Shown here in pieces: positions 1 through 7,163 of a DNA stretch of 64,000 nucleotides. The notes under the pieces are model-generated. The model made no database searches and was not told the DNA's origin. It saw only the letters and a program-made list of their open reading frames with translations. Positions within the stretch are counted from its first letter, which is position 1; each line of letters starts with the position of its first letter. This stretch comes from Synechococcus sp. MU1617 (GTDB taxonomy: Bacteria; Cyanobacteriota; Cyanobacteriia; PCC-6307; Cyanobiaceae): NCBI RefSeq assembly GCF_020514235.1, contig NZ_VTLB01000004.1, positions 1 through 64,000 on the forward strand, given 5' to 3'. Position numbers and translations under genes: made by a program.

Positions 1-160
1 CGGGGATCGGGGTGGGCGTCACCGGCACGTAGTGACCGGAGAGCACCTGGCGGGGACGGTGGTCCTCCCCATCCGCTGTCGCCTCCGGATCAGGCGTGAG
101 GGATTCCAACAGGGAGTAGTCGGCCCGTTCGGCGAACTCAGCAAACGTGGCGGTGCTCAT
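1..160 (-). CDS. selO: SelO/YdiU family protein, N-terminal fragment (cut by window edge)
   Basis: Reading leftward from an ATG at 160, about 53 residues are visible before the window ends. The stretch HYVPVTPTPIP is the conserved start of the SelO (YdiU, UPF0061) family, where a tyrosine-valine followed by P-T-P-(I/L)-P precedes the pseudokinase fold. SelO proteins transfer AMP to protein hydroxyl groups and are linked to redox homeostasis. Only the N-terminus is here, so no nucleotide-binding residues can be checked. The identification rests on the family-typical N-terminus and is an inference from memory of the family. Confidence 0.75.
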   Translation of the reverse strand, partial: MSTATFAEFAERADYSLLESLTPDPEATADGEDHRPRQVLSGHYVPVTPTPIP

Positions 161-268
161 CGGGCCTTGACGCTGAACCCATCATCGCCAGAGCTGCGGC
201 CGGGTGTTTTGACCGATGGCCAATGCTGAACAGAGGCCCTACACCGAGGGAAGCATGCAAGAGGAACC

Positions 269-415
269 GTGGGCAAAGCCAAGAAACTTCGCTCGGACAA
301 CCGGCAGGAGGAGCTGATCACCAGCCTGATCGGCCTTACCGCGATTTTTGTGGCAACCGCCATCTGGTGGAGCGTGGCTCCCCAGTGGCTCACCAGCAGC
401 TGGCAGACCTTCTAG
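269..415 (+). CDS. Small single-span membrane protein, unknown function
   Basis: A 48-residue ORF with a GTG start behind AGAGGAA. It begins with a basic, polar segment (GKAKKLRSDNRQEE) followed by one hydrophobic helix (about residues 16-35) and a tryptophan-rich end, the usual shape of small cyanobacterial inner- or thylakoid-membrane proteins. It is divergent from the selO fragment. No function is recognised; the coding call rests on composition, a plausible ribosome site and the lack of a competing frame. Confidence 0.6.
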   Translation: MGKAKKLRSDNRQEELITSLIGLTAIFVATAIWWSVAPQWLTSSWQTF

Positions 416-423
416 TAGACGGG

Positions 424-600
424 CTAGTAGTCGGGCATCGACGCCTCATCCCGCAACGTGCACCAGGGCTCAAGCAGGGTGGGGCGACCGCAATGGGGGC
501 AATCCTGCCCCCGCTTCTCCACCTGCACGAAGGGGATCCAACGGGAGTTGGCCTGCCCCTCATAGCCGCAGTGCTTGCAGTGAATCCGGTACTCCGCCAT
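424..600 (-). CDS. Small zinc-ribbon protein
   Basis: A 58-residue ORF from ATG at 600. It has two cysteine pairs, HCKHCGYEG near residue 9 and DCPHCGRP near residue 37, the spacing of a zinc ribbon that binds one metal ion. Such proteins act in nucleic-acid or protein contacts, but nothing shows which. Its start lies 3 bases past the stop of the next upstream small gene (604-765), so the two are probably cotranscribed. Confidence 0.7.
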   Translation of the reverse strand: MAEYRIHCKHCGYEGQANSRWIPFVQVEKRGQDCPHCGRPTLLEPWCTLRDEASMPDY

Positions 601-603
601 GGC

Positions 604-765
604 TCAGAGCGCGGGCTTTTCCTGACGTTGCACAGCCTCATGGGCCTGGCGGAGGCCATGCACCATGAAGCAATAGGCCTGATTGCAGACCAGATATTTG
701 CCTTCGCCGATGGCGTCGATGGTGGACCCGCGCGAGGTGGCAAAAATGCGGCTTCTGAACTCCAT
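604..765 (-). CDS. Small conserved protein with a paralog at 34177-34341
   Basis: A 53-residue ORF; the internal ATG at 765 is preferred because homology to the second copy in this window starts there. Both copies share an R-I-x-A-T-S-(R/K)-G-(S/T)-TIDAIG-(E/Q)-G core near residues 6-22, then a tyrosine-x-V-C, and end with a helix ending in R-(R)-Q-E. The repeated core on its own supports a real protein family. Upstream of the zinc-ribbon gene and probably in one operon with it. Function unknown. Confidence 0.7.
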   Translation of the reverse strand: MEFRSRIFATSRGSTIDAIGEGKYLVCNQAYCFMVHGLRQAHEAVQRQEKPAL

Positions 766-848
766 CTCATCTCCAGTGCTCACCTCACTGTTGTGGGGGC
801 ATGAAGCAGCGGCAACCCGTGTAAACGCGCATTTTGCGCTGGGCTGAC

Positions 849-1001
849 TCAGTCGACGCGCTCGCAATGGTCGCCATCGCACTGCAGCCCGCATTGGGGT
901 TGCTTGGCGCCGTACTGCCAGGGACGACGCATGGCCCAGTACTCATCCACCAAACCGAGCAGGTAGGTGCCGATGCGCCGGAGCAAGGAAGCCTGTTTCA
1001 T
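849..1001 (-). CDS. Small hypothetical protein with C-terminal Cys/His cluster
   Basis: A 50-residue ORF; the ATG at 1001 follows a GAGGGG ribosome-binding sequence and was chosen over the longer alternative start. The first half is helical (SLLRRIGTYLLGLVDEYWAM), the end holds CGLQCDGDHCE, which could bind a metal. Not recognised. Confidence 0.5.
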   Translation of the reverse strand: MKQASLLRRIGTYLLGLVDEYWAMRRPWQYGAKQPQCGLQCDGDHCERVD

Positions 1002-1107
1002 CCCCTCAAGCTGGCAACAGCGCCGCAAGCCTGCAACCGGACGCGACGAAATTAATGTGGCAAAACACAGCCTGGGTGGGTTAGGCCCGGTGCAGTGCTG
1101 TCGACCC

Positions 1108-1269
1108 ATGACCACCACGCAACATTCAAACCAGCTGCTTGAAGAGCTGGTTGCTGAAGAGATCGGTATTCAGATCGATCAGATCGCTGAAAGCCTGCAG
1201 CGGGAAGGCTGGCCAATCTCCATGGTGAAGCGGTTCATGCATGTGGCCGTGGAGCGACTGCCGGAATAA
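1108..1269 (+). CDS. Small hypothetical protein
   Basis: A 53-residue acidic, helical ORF from ATG 1108 (start MTTTQHSN). No membrane segment or metal motif is visible. Codon use matches neighbours. Not recognised; it stands alone between the 849-1001 gene on the other strand and the TerB-like gene. Confidence 0.55.
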   Translation: MTTTQHSNQLLEELVAEEIGIQIDQIAESLQREGWPISMVKRFMHVAVERLPE

Positions 1270-1379
1270 CTCCAGGGGACGACTAGGTCAAACAACTCAT
1301 CTGCAACGGGCTGTTGCGCTTTTAACAACGGCGACCCAGACCATTCATCAACAGTTGGGCAACACTTGCGCCATTCCCG

Positions 1380-1808
1380 ATGAATGTCGTCACTGCTTTT
1401 GCAGCCGTTGGCCTTACCGCAGTGTCATGGGACGACACCCTCAGCCGAGCTGGGGCCAGGGCGTTCCGGCATGCCCTCGACTACCGCGAGCCCTACTGCC
1501 GGATGAGTGAGAACGAGGTAGTGCTGCTGATGGATGCGGTGCTGGCCATGCGGCTTGAGCGGGGGACCAAGGCGCTGATGCTGGAGGCCGCCAAGGTGCT
1601 CACAACCGATCAAGCGCTCACGGCCTACGCCATGGCCTCAGAACTGATGCGCTCCGATGGGCCCTATTCCGCCGAGGAGCGGCGGCGGCTCGACCTGCTG
1701 GCCTTGATGCTCTCGATTTCGCAAGTGGAGGCTGAGCGCATCGATTCCGTCTTTGAGTTGCTGCACGCCCCCCTGGAGCCAGCCCTCCTCGTCAACGGCG
1801 CGACCTAG
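1380..1808 (+). CDS. TerB-like (tellurite-resistance fold) protein
   Basis: A 142-residue all-helical protein. The segment LLMDAVLAMRLERG followed by a repeat of helices with SDGPYSAEERRRLDLL resembles the TerB/DjlA fold, in which an acidic S-D-G-x-(x)-S/A-x-E-E turn links helices. TerB-like proteins are found in stress responses; the role in picocyanobacteria is not established. The ATG at 1380 is used; an ATG at 1503 (MSENEV) is a possible shorter start. The 3' end overlaps the convergent gene at 1805 by 4 bases. Confidence 0.55.
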   Translation: MNVVTAFAAVGLTAVSWDDTLSRAGARAFRHALDYREPYCRMSENEVVLLMDAVLAMRLERGTKALMLEAAKVLTTDQALTAYAMASELMRSDGPYSAEERRRLDLLALMLSISQVEAERIDSVFELLHAPLEPALLVNGAT

Positions 1809-1954
1809 GCCGCACGCTTGTCATCACCGAACCAGATGCCCCGGCGGCTGTCGGGCAGGCGAACAACGGCGCGCTCATAGCGCTGGCGGCAGCTTCGGGC
1901 ACGAAGGTGCTCTTCTGCCTCTTGAAGCAACTGTTGCAGCCTGACGTCGTCCAT
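1805..1954 (-). CDS. Small hypothetical protein, basic/acidic helix
   Basis: A 49-residue ORF from ATG 1954 (an in-frame ATG at 1978 would add 8 residues). It starts with a strong amphipathic helix (DDVRLQQLLQEAEEHLRAR), has one Cys, and ends RRGIWFGDDKRAA. Convergent 4-base overlap with the TerB-like gene. Found by translating the gap; no function is known. Confidence 0.6.
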   Translation of the reverse strand: MDDVRLQQLLQEAEEHLRARSCRQRYERAVVRLPDSRRGIWFGDDKRAA

Positions 1955-2000
1955 GGCGTTGCCTTGATGCAGACCCATTCAGGCCACGATCCGAGCGGCG

Positions 2001-2183
2001 TCAATAGGCCACATTCAACTCGTCTGATCCGTAGCGGAGCAGGAAATCTGCTTCGGTTTGATCGGAGAGCAACAGACAGGTGCGGTCGTTGGCGCCCGTT
2101 CGGTAGCAGTAGACGTCGAGCTCCTCAGGGTTGCGGTTGGAGTGGATGACCTCCCCAGTCCGAAGCACGTAACGCGTTGCCAT
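2001..2183 (-). CDS. Small hypothetical protein
   Basis: A 60-residue ORF; ATG 2183 (MATRYVLRTG) is preferred over an upstream alternative. Mixed strand/helix composition with a tyrosine-rich centre (LDVYCYRTGAND), no membrane span. Unknown function. Confidence 0.55.
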   Translation of the reverse strand: MATRYVLRTGEVIHSNRNPEELDVYCYRTGANDRTCLLLSDQTEADFLLRYGSDELNVAY

Positions 2184-2264
2184 CACCTTCCACCAACGGA
2201 TTCCTTCCCAATAGCGCTGATTCAGCCCTACCAATCATCTCTGTGCTGAGCTGCAAACAGGAGG

Positions 2265-2435
2265 TTATTCGTTGTCGACGCGGATAAAAAAGCGACTTTC
2301 AACATCCATCTCGCCCTGCTCATCGACCTCCTCCGGATCACCCTCCACCAACTCAACGGCGAAATCCTTGTCGTCCAGTTCATGCACAACGCTCTGACCG
2401 TGCACCAGGTTGTGGACGAGCAGCAGTCGTTTCAT
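2265..2435 (-). CDS. Small acidic hypothetical protein
   Basis: A 56-residue ORF from ATG 2435 (MKRLLLVHNLVHG). Very acidic middle (EGDPEEVDEQGEMDVE). Part of a string of small minus-strand ORFs between 2001 and 2705. No domain recognised. Confidence 0.55.
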   Translation of the reverse strand: MKRLLLVHNLVHGQSVVHELDDKDFAVELVEGDPEEVDEQGEMDVESRFFIRVDNE

Positions 2436-2513
2436 TGTTGGAAGAAGACGCCATTCCACCGGTTGATAGCAACAGCTTGGTGGCAACGGGTTGCTCAGCC
2501 AGCCGCTTGACGT

Positions 2514-2705
2514 TCAGCGAAAGCCGAAACCATCACGGCTCGGCTGCTTGGCGGAATACTCCCGAGATAGAGCATCAAGCATCAGGGCGATGTAGCGGTC
2601 ATCCATGCCGATGTCATGCTTCAGCTGACGCATCAGGCTGTTGATGCTCTTGAACGCGTCTGGAATGTGATGGTCCAGATGCTCCTTGGTGGGTTGATAG
2701 GGCAT
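2514..2705 (-). CDS. Small hypothetical helical protein
   Basis: A 63-residue ORF from ATG 2705 (MPYQPTKEHLDHH). Helical with regularly spaced hydrophobics (INSLMRQLKHDIGMDD). It begins just past the terminator of the cyAbrB gene, so it has its own transcription start or depends on read-through. Confidence 0.6.
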   Translation of the reverse strand: MPYQPTKEHLDHHIPDAFKSINSLMRQLKHDIGMDDRYIALMLDALSREYSAKQPSRDGFGFR

Positions 2706-2712
2706 CGGAGCC

Positions 2713-2750
2713 AAAAAAAAATCCCCGTGGAACCTAAGGGAACCACGGGG
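2713..2750 (-). terminator. Rho-independent terminator after cyAbrB
   Basis: Read on the minus strand: an 8-base stem (CCCCGTGG with CCACGGGG), a 12-base loop, then a run of nine T. It lies 27 bases past the cyAbrB stop codon. Confidence 0.85.
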
Positions 2751-2777
2751 AACGTGATGTTTCTGCTGAACCGGTGA

Positions 2778-3143
2778 TCAATCCTCTTCTTCAGAGCCGC
2801 CAACTGGAATCAGGCGGATCTGCTTGCGTCCGAGCTTGATCTCATATTCATCACCGGGCTGCAGTTCCAAGAGGGCGGTGTAGGCCTTGCCGATCAACAG
2901 ATTGCCATTGCCCTGAACCACAGCTTTGTAGGAAAGCTTGCGACCACCTTTGCCCACACCGGATCCGCCGGTAGAGAACGACAGGCCCTTGGCTTCCAGC
3001 AAAGCCTCGTAGAACGCGGTGAATTTCACCTGTTCAGAGCCGTCTTTCTTTTTGACGACGTAGCCACAACCTTTGGCCAGATCTGTTTTGGCGCAATCGC
3101 CAAGTTCCTTGACACGGTTGAGCAATTCAGCTCCGGTAAGCAT
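2778..3143 (-). CDS. cyAbrB transition-state regulator
   Basis: A 121-residue protein; ATG 3143 (MLTGAELLNRVKELG) matches the usual start of cyanobacterial AbrB proteins, so the longer 138-residue reading is rejected. Conserved blocks: GCGYVVKKKDGSE, FTAFYEALLEAKG, GVGKGGRKLSYKA, GNGNLLIGKAYTALL, and a C-terminal AbrB-like swapped-hairpin segment (GDEYEIKLGRKQIRLIP). Members of the family are abundant DNA-binding regulators of carbon/nitrogen balance and redox response. Followed by a strong terminator, so it is probably a single-gene transcript with a promoter between 3144 and about 3220. Confidence 0.95.
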   Translation of the reverse strand: MLTGAELLNRVKELGDCAKTDLAKGCGYVVKKKDGSEQVKFTAFYEALLEAKGLSFSTGGSGVGKGGRKLSYKAVVQGNGNLLIGKAYTALLELQPGDEYEIKLGRKQIRLIPVGGSEEED

Positions 3144-3553
3144 GAGTCTTTGAGGTCGTGACCTCTCTATTAGAACAAATAATGTGCTGGTCACAAGGGG
3201 AAAAGAAACTGAATTCAGTTGATTGGCGGTGAAATCAAAAATCCAGCATGTGTGGATGGTTCGACACAGCCCTCAGCATCAAACAGTTGGCACCAAACAA
3301 TGCGTTGAGATGAGCCGCCGATGGTTGGTGAATACAAGCCAACAGCGGGTGGTGCATTTCAAGCCGAAACCCCCTCAGCCATCCCCGGGTTCTGCATCAG
3401 AGCACCATCGCCACTTGGAGTATGTGCTGATCGCTTTCGTTGTTGTTGCTACTGGATCGGCATTCAATGGCATCAATTACGCAGGAATGCCTCGATTGAG
3501 GCTTCAAAGCCAGATCACGATCGATAGGTTGCCGCTCAGGAACAGGTTCAGTT
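3144..3553. other. Intergenic stretch between cyAbrB and the lipocalin-like gene
   Basis: About 410 bases with no convincing gene. A + frame from ATG 3310 could encode a protein with one hydrophobic segment near 3420-3470 (YVLIAFVVVATGSAF), but it runs on into the 3554 gene in a different frame and its codon use is poor. The segment near 3150-3200 is AT-rich and should hold the cyAbrB promoter. Confidence 0.4.
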
Positions 3554-4009
3554 GTGAGCGTCAGTTCGGTTCAGCCCGCCCAAGCCATCCCCTCCACCAC
3601 CGTTCATGGCGCGTGGCAACTGTTGAGCTACGACGTTGAAGAAAAATCCAACAGCAAAACCTTCGCACCGATGGGCGAGAACCCCACGGGCTATGTGATC
3701 TTCACGCCGGAGGGCCGTCTCTCCTTCATGCTCTCGGCGGAAGGTCGCCAACCGGGCAGCACCGCTGAGGAGCGATCTGCCCTGCTGAGCAGCATGATCG
3801 CCTACACCGGCATCTACCGACTCGAGGGTGACCGCTGGATCACCCAGGTGGATGGGGCATGGAACCCGGAATGGGTGGGCACGGAACAGACCCGCTTTTT
3901 TGCGATCGACGGCGACCTGCTCACGGTGCACACCCCCTGGCGGGTGATGCCCAATTGGCCCGAGAAAGGCCTCACCCGCAGCATTGTTCGCTTTCAGCGC
4001 TGCCGCTGA
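3554..4009 (+). CDS. Lipocalin-like domain protein
   Basis: A 151-residue protein with a GTG start. Features of the Lipocalin_5 type: HGAWQLLSYDVEE at the first strand, GYVIFTPEGRLSFML, AYTGIYRLEGDRW, and a late VHTPWRVMPNW. These small beta-barrels bind hydrophobic ligands or act as heme/ester-binding proteins; the ligand here is unknown. No signal peptide, so cytoplasmic. The ORF is complete and has typical codon use. Confidence 0.75.
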   Translation: MSVSSVQPAQAIPSTTVHGAWQLLSYDVEEKSNSKTFAPMGENPTGYVIFTPEGRLSFMLSAEGRQPGSTAEERSALLSSMIAYTGIYRLEGDRWITQVDGAWNPEWVGTEQTRFFAIDGDLLTVHTPWRVMPNWPEKGLTRSIVRFQRCR

Positions 4010-4027
4010 ACTGGTTACGGCGAACGC

Positions 4028-4285
4028 TCAGGCGTCGGTCTCGCCCTTCTGGCCCCCACAGGCATGGCGGGGTTGGTAGCCCTGCTGCTCGGCCAGATAG
4101 CGGAGATAAACGATCTGATGACGATCCGGCATGCCCACGGCAGCAATCAGACCCAACGGCCCAAAGAGAAAACCCGCAACAGCCCAGCGGTTACTGTTGC
4201 GCGCCTTCTGGGCGGCAACGGTTTTCGACAAACCGGCGCTGATCAGATGAGCAACCAGCACCACAACCAGGGACTTGAGTTCCAC
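4028..4285 (-). CDS. Small membrane protein, GLSKxVA/FGPLGLIAAVGMPD type
   Basis: An 85-residue ORF from GTG 4285 (VELKSLVVVLVAHLI); a GTG at 4306 is an alternative. Two hydrophobic stretches: residues 4-16 and a block around FLFGPLGLIAAVGMPDR. The second block is a recurring cyanobacterial small-protein motif. The end is polar with a CGG. Convergent with the lipocalin-like gene. Confidence 0.65.
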   Translation of the reverse strand: MELKSLVVVLVAHLISAGLSKTVAAQKARNSNRWAVAGFLFGPLGLIAAVGMPDRHQIVYLRYLAEQQGYQPRHACGGQKGETDA

Positions 4286-4367
4286 AGAGAACGCGCAGCA
4301 CACCACTTGAGATAGCCAGCGCCTGAAGGACTGTCAGCCCTAGAACGGCAGCTCACGCCGAGCTGTG

Positions 4368-5606
4368 ATGGCCACCACCCCCCTCCCCAGCACGGGCGCC
4401 GTCAGCGGACTAGGGGAAACCCTGGCCTTCTTCACCCAGGCGGATTTCGCCCAACGGCGCTTCCACGCCCACGGCGATGTGTTCGAAACCAAGCTGCTGG
4501 CCCAACGGATGGTGTTCATCCGCGGCGAACGGGCCATCGGCGATCTGTTTGGGCAAAGCGACTCCCTCGAGGGCTGGTGGCCGGAGAGTGTGCGGCAACT
4601 GCTGGGCAGCCAATCGCTGGCCAACCGAACAGGCCCCGGCCACAAAGCACGGCGGCGAGTGGTGGGGCAACTGTTCTCCAGCGCAGCGCTGGTGCGCTAC
4701 ACCCCGTCGATTCAGCAGTTGGTGGAGGAGCTCTGCCAGGAGTTGATCAGCACAAACACACCGCTGCCACTGGCGGCGCGGATGCGGCGCTTCGCCTTTG
4801 CGGTGATCGCCAGCACGGTGCTGGGACTGGATGGTGTCAGCCGTGACGCCCTGTTCGCCGACTTTGAGATCTGGACCCGGGCGCTGTTCTCGATTCCGCT
4901 GGCGATTCCGGGCACCCCCTTCGCCAAGGCGATGGCGGCACGCCAACGGCTGCTGAACAGGATCAAAGGCGTTCTTAAAGCGGGAGGCAACCAGGGCGGG
5001 CTGGATCTGCTGAGCGGAGGCTTGGATGAAGCCGGCATTCCCCTGGACGATGACGACCTGGCCGAACAGCTGCTGCTGTTGCTGTTTGCCGGCTACGAGA
5101 CCACCGCCTCATCCTTGAGCTGCCTGTTCCGGGCCCTGCTGCTCAACCCGGAGGTGGAGAGCTGGTTGCGTGAGGGATTAGCGGACAACCCGGCATCACC
5201 ACGGTTGGATGCAACGGTGCTGGAGGTGATGCGGCTGACGCCTCCGGTGGGGGGATTCTTCCGGCGCAGCCTGGCGCCAATCGAGCTGGCTGGGGTGGCC
5301 GTTCCCGCAAGTAGCGTGATTCAAGTGGTGCTAAGCCCCACCTCGATCAGTGATGACGACGATCTGGAGACATTCCGGCCGCAACGTCACCTGGATGGGT
5401 CGTTCAAGCAAACGCTGCTGCCCTTCGGCGGCGGCGAACGGGTCTGCCTGGGCAAGGCCCTGGCGGAACTGGAGATTCGCCTGATGGCGGTGGGACTGCT
5501 GGAGGCGGTGGAGCTGCAGCTGCAGCCGGAACAAGACCTGACGCTGCAGCTGATCCCCAGCCCCACTCCTAAAGATGGACTGCTGGTTCAGGCTGCAGCG
5601 CGGTGA
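4368..5606 (+). CDS. Cytochrome P450 (CYP120-like)
   Basis: A 412-residue heme monooxygenase. All diagnostic P450 elements are present: the I-helix oxygen-activating motif AGYETT (about residues 241-246), the K-helix ExxR as EVMR (about 286-289), and the heme loop FGGGERVCLGKALAELE with the cysteine ligand near 360. Cyanobacterial CYP120 enzymes act on retinoids or other apocarotenoids; substrate specificity cannot be read here. No N-terminal membrane anchor, so probably soluble. ATG 4368 is preferred to the GTG just before it. The gene is free-standing and its 3' end overlaps the convergent 5588-5842 gene by 19 bases. Confidence 0.93.
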   Translation: MATTPLPSTGAVSGLGETLAFFTQADFAQRRFHAHGDVFETKLLAQRMVFIRGERAIGDLFGQSDSLEGWWPESVRQLLGSQSLANRTGPGHKARRRVVGQLFSSAALVRYTPSIQQLVEELCQELISTNTPLPLAARMRRFAFAVIASTVLGLDGVSRDALFADFEIWTRALFSIPLAIPGTPFAKAMAARQRLLNRIKGVLKAGGNQGGLDLLSGGLDEAGIPLDDDDLAEQLLLLLFAGYETTASSLSCLFRALLLNPEVESWLREGLADNPASPRLDATVLEVMRLTPPVGGFFRRSLAPIELAGVAVPASSVIQVVLSPTSISDDDDLETFRPQRHLDGSFKQTLLPFGGGERVCLGKALAELEIRLMAVGLLEAVELQLQPEQDLTLQLIPSPTPKDGLLVQAAAR

Positions 5607-5842
5607 CGGCGACGGCCCAGGGGTTCGATCCAGTCCACCAGCACCTCCTGGTGACGCAGCATCGGCTCCGGCAGGCGGCAGCCGAGGTTGATCTCGCCTT
5701 GGTCCATCAAGCGCCCCAGGCGGATGGCGGCCGCCTCCTCGGGCCGATCAAAGCTGGTCTGGTGCGAGGCCAACCAGCTCACCTCGTGCTCGGTGATCAC
5801 CCCTGTTGAGAGGCTTTCCAAAAAGATTTCTCCGACGGTCAT
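5588..5842 (-). CDS. Small protein of a three-copy family (with 45221 and 49462)
   Basis: An 84-residue ORF from ATG 5842. Its first 55 residues match two other genes in this window: a G-E-(I/L)-F-L-E start, STGVIT, a Q-x-x-F-x-R-x-E-E turn and a final RLGRL...G-x-I-x-LGCR. This copy has a 30-residue tail with PEPMLRHQEVLVDWIEP that the other two lack. Helical, no membrane span. Function unknown. Confidence 0.8.
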   Translation of the reverse strand: MTVGEIFLESLSTGVITEHEVSWLASHQTSFDRPEEAAAIRLGRLMDQGEINLGCRLPEPMLRHQEVLVDWIEPLGRRRHRAAA

Positions 5843-5907
5843 GAGAGGTTTGTAACGGATTCGTTACATCCTGGCGCGTGTGGCCGGTGGCCGTGGATCG
5901 ATGCCGC

Positions 5908-6132
5908 TCAAGCGAGCCACTGATCAGCGTCCATCACCTTCTTGATCAGCAGGCCGAGCCGCTTGAACTCCGCAAAGTTCACATCCTTCACCGCCTGATC
6001 CAGACCGCAATCCACCCAGGCACCATCACGCTTCTCCTCAATCGTGAAGTCCTGCTTCAGAGTGTCGCGGCGAATCCGGTAGGTGATGCCGTCGTCGTGG
6101 AGGTAATCAGCGGAAACCAGCTGCAGACCCAT
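5908..6132 (-). CDS. Hypothetical protein
   Basis: A 74-residue soluble protein from ATG 6132. Strand-rich first half (VSADYLHDDGITYRIRR) then a helix with FKRLGLLIKKVMDAD. Ten bases downstream of the 6145 gene, so likely cotranscribed with it. Not recognised. Confidence 0.65.
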   Translation of the reverse strand: MGLQLVSADYLHDDGITYRIRRDTLKQDFTIEEKRDGAWVDCGLDQAVKDVNFAEFKRLGLLIKKVMDADQWLA

Positions 6133-6144
6133 CAATCGCTCGCG

Positions 6145-6753
6145 TTAATCCAGCGATGGTGGCGTGAAGGTGTCGGCCACCGCAACAATCCAGCGAGCCG
6201 CCGCTGCCGTCACCTGTTCCTTGGTGACGTTGAACTCCAGATCGTGGCCCTGCTCGAGCAGGTCGGGAATGATCGTCTGCCAAGCCATGCCGGCGGCACT
6301 GGCATTGAGATCACCGATCAACACGAAGGCCTTGGCCGCTCCGGTGACGGCATCGGTGTATTCGGGATTGGCACTCACCTTGCTGCGGTACCAATCACCC
6401 ACCTGATCACGCTGGGCCTTGCTCAGGAACGGCGGGGCGCCAACGAGATAGGCATCGAGCACCAACATCGGACTGGGAACACTCTTGCCGGGGTGCTTGA
6501 GCTCGAACCAGGCCTGACCGATGGAGGCGGCATCGGGCCAGTTACAGAGGATCGCGGCGTCCTGACTGTCGAGGGAGCGCTGGCCGGTCAGCTGGTCGAT
6601 GCGCTCGAGCAGGGCCGATCCGGCGAGGGGCGGTTCACTGCGGGCGTGCTCGGCGCGAGCTTCATTGATTGCCTCGGCAACGGCCGCCTCGTTCTCGTTG
6701 AGCTGCTCGAGGGCCCGCTTGAGGTTGGCGTCGGCGTCGGCGGGGCTGGCCAC
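6145..6753 (-). CDS. Hypothetical protein, helical, about 200 aa
   Basis: A 202-residue ORF with GTG start at 6753. Acidic N-terminal helix (LKRALEQLNENEAAVAEAI), then a mixed region with ALLERIDQLTG, AILCNWPDAASIGQAWFELKHPG, and SPMLVLDAYLVGAPPFLSKAQRD. No signal peptide. The sequence is well composed and long enough to be secure as a gene, but no family was recognised. Confidence 0.75.
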   Translation of the reverse strand: MASPADADANLKRALEQLNENEAAVAEAINEARAEHARSEPPLAGSALLERIDQLTGQRSLDSQDAAILCNWPDAASIGQAWFELKHPGKSVPSPMLVLDAYLVGAPPFLSKAQRDQVGDWYRSKVSANPEYTDAVTGAAKAFVLIGDLNASAAGMAWQTIIPDLLEQGHDLEFNVTKEQVTAAAARWIVAVADTFTPPSLD

Positions 6754-6790
6754 GAAACATCAGGCGAGATCAACCCCAAGATGTCATGGG

Positions 6791-7030
6791 TTATTGGTAG
6801 TTCTCCACCTGCAGGTTGTAGCCCGACACCAACAGATTTTTATCCAGACAAATCTCATCAGGGAATTTTGGCGACGCCGATTTAATCAGACGTAGATGAA
6901 CATCAATTGGCTTGTATCCAGCTCTCAGACAGCATTCGAAAAACTTAGAGACCGCAACTTCAAGAAGCTCAGTGACAAAAAGCGGCGTCACTTTGCCGCT
7001 CTCGTGCACCAACATCCCGAAGTAATGCAT
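6791..7030 (-). CDS. Hypothetical protein
   Basis: A 79-residue ORF from ATG 7030. Composition is protein-like (TPLFVTELLEVAVSKFFECC, then DKNLLVSGYNLQVENYQ). An overlapping + frame of 63 residues exists but has poorer codon use and is rejected. AT content is higher than neighbours. Function unknown. Confidence 0.55.
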   Translation of the reverse strand: MHYFGMLVHESGKVTPLFVTELLEVAVSKFFECCLRAGYKPIDVHLRLIKSASPKFPDEICLDKNLLVSGYNLQVENYQ

Positions 7031-7097
7031 ACCCAAAACAAACAGTTTGCCGACCTTACGGGAATGGGGATCATTCTCAATGAGTAGGAATACTCAT

Positions 7098-7126
7098 GAA
7101 AAAGCAGGAAGGTTGCCCCTCCTGCC
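7098..7126 (-). terminator. Terminator after the phycobilisome linker gene
   Basis: On the minus strand GCAGGA and TCCTGC form a 6-base stem around a 9-10 base loop, followed by TTTTTC. It lies about 40 bases past the linker stop codon. The stem is short, so strength is uncertain. Confidence 0.6.
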
Positions 7127-7163
7127 GTTCACTGATCCGTTGGTTGCTGCCTGAGGCAGAGAA

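Noticed and set aside
3310-3639. A + strand ORF with one hydrophobic segment between cyAbrB and the lipocalin-like gene
   Set aside because: It overlaps the start of the convincing 3554 gene in another frame and its codon use is poor beyond the hydrophobic part.
5878-6885. A 335-codon + strand ORF
   Set aside because: Antisense to three better minus-strand genes between 5908 and 7030.
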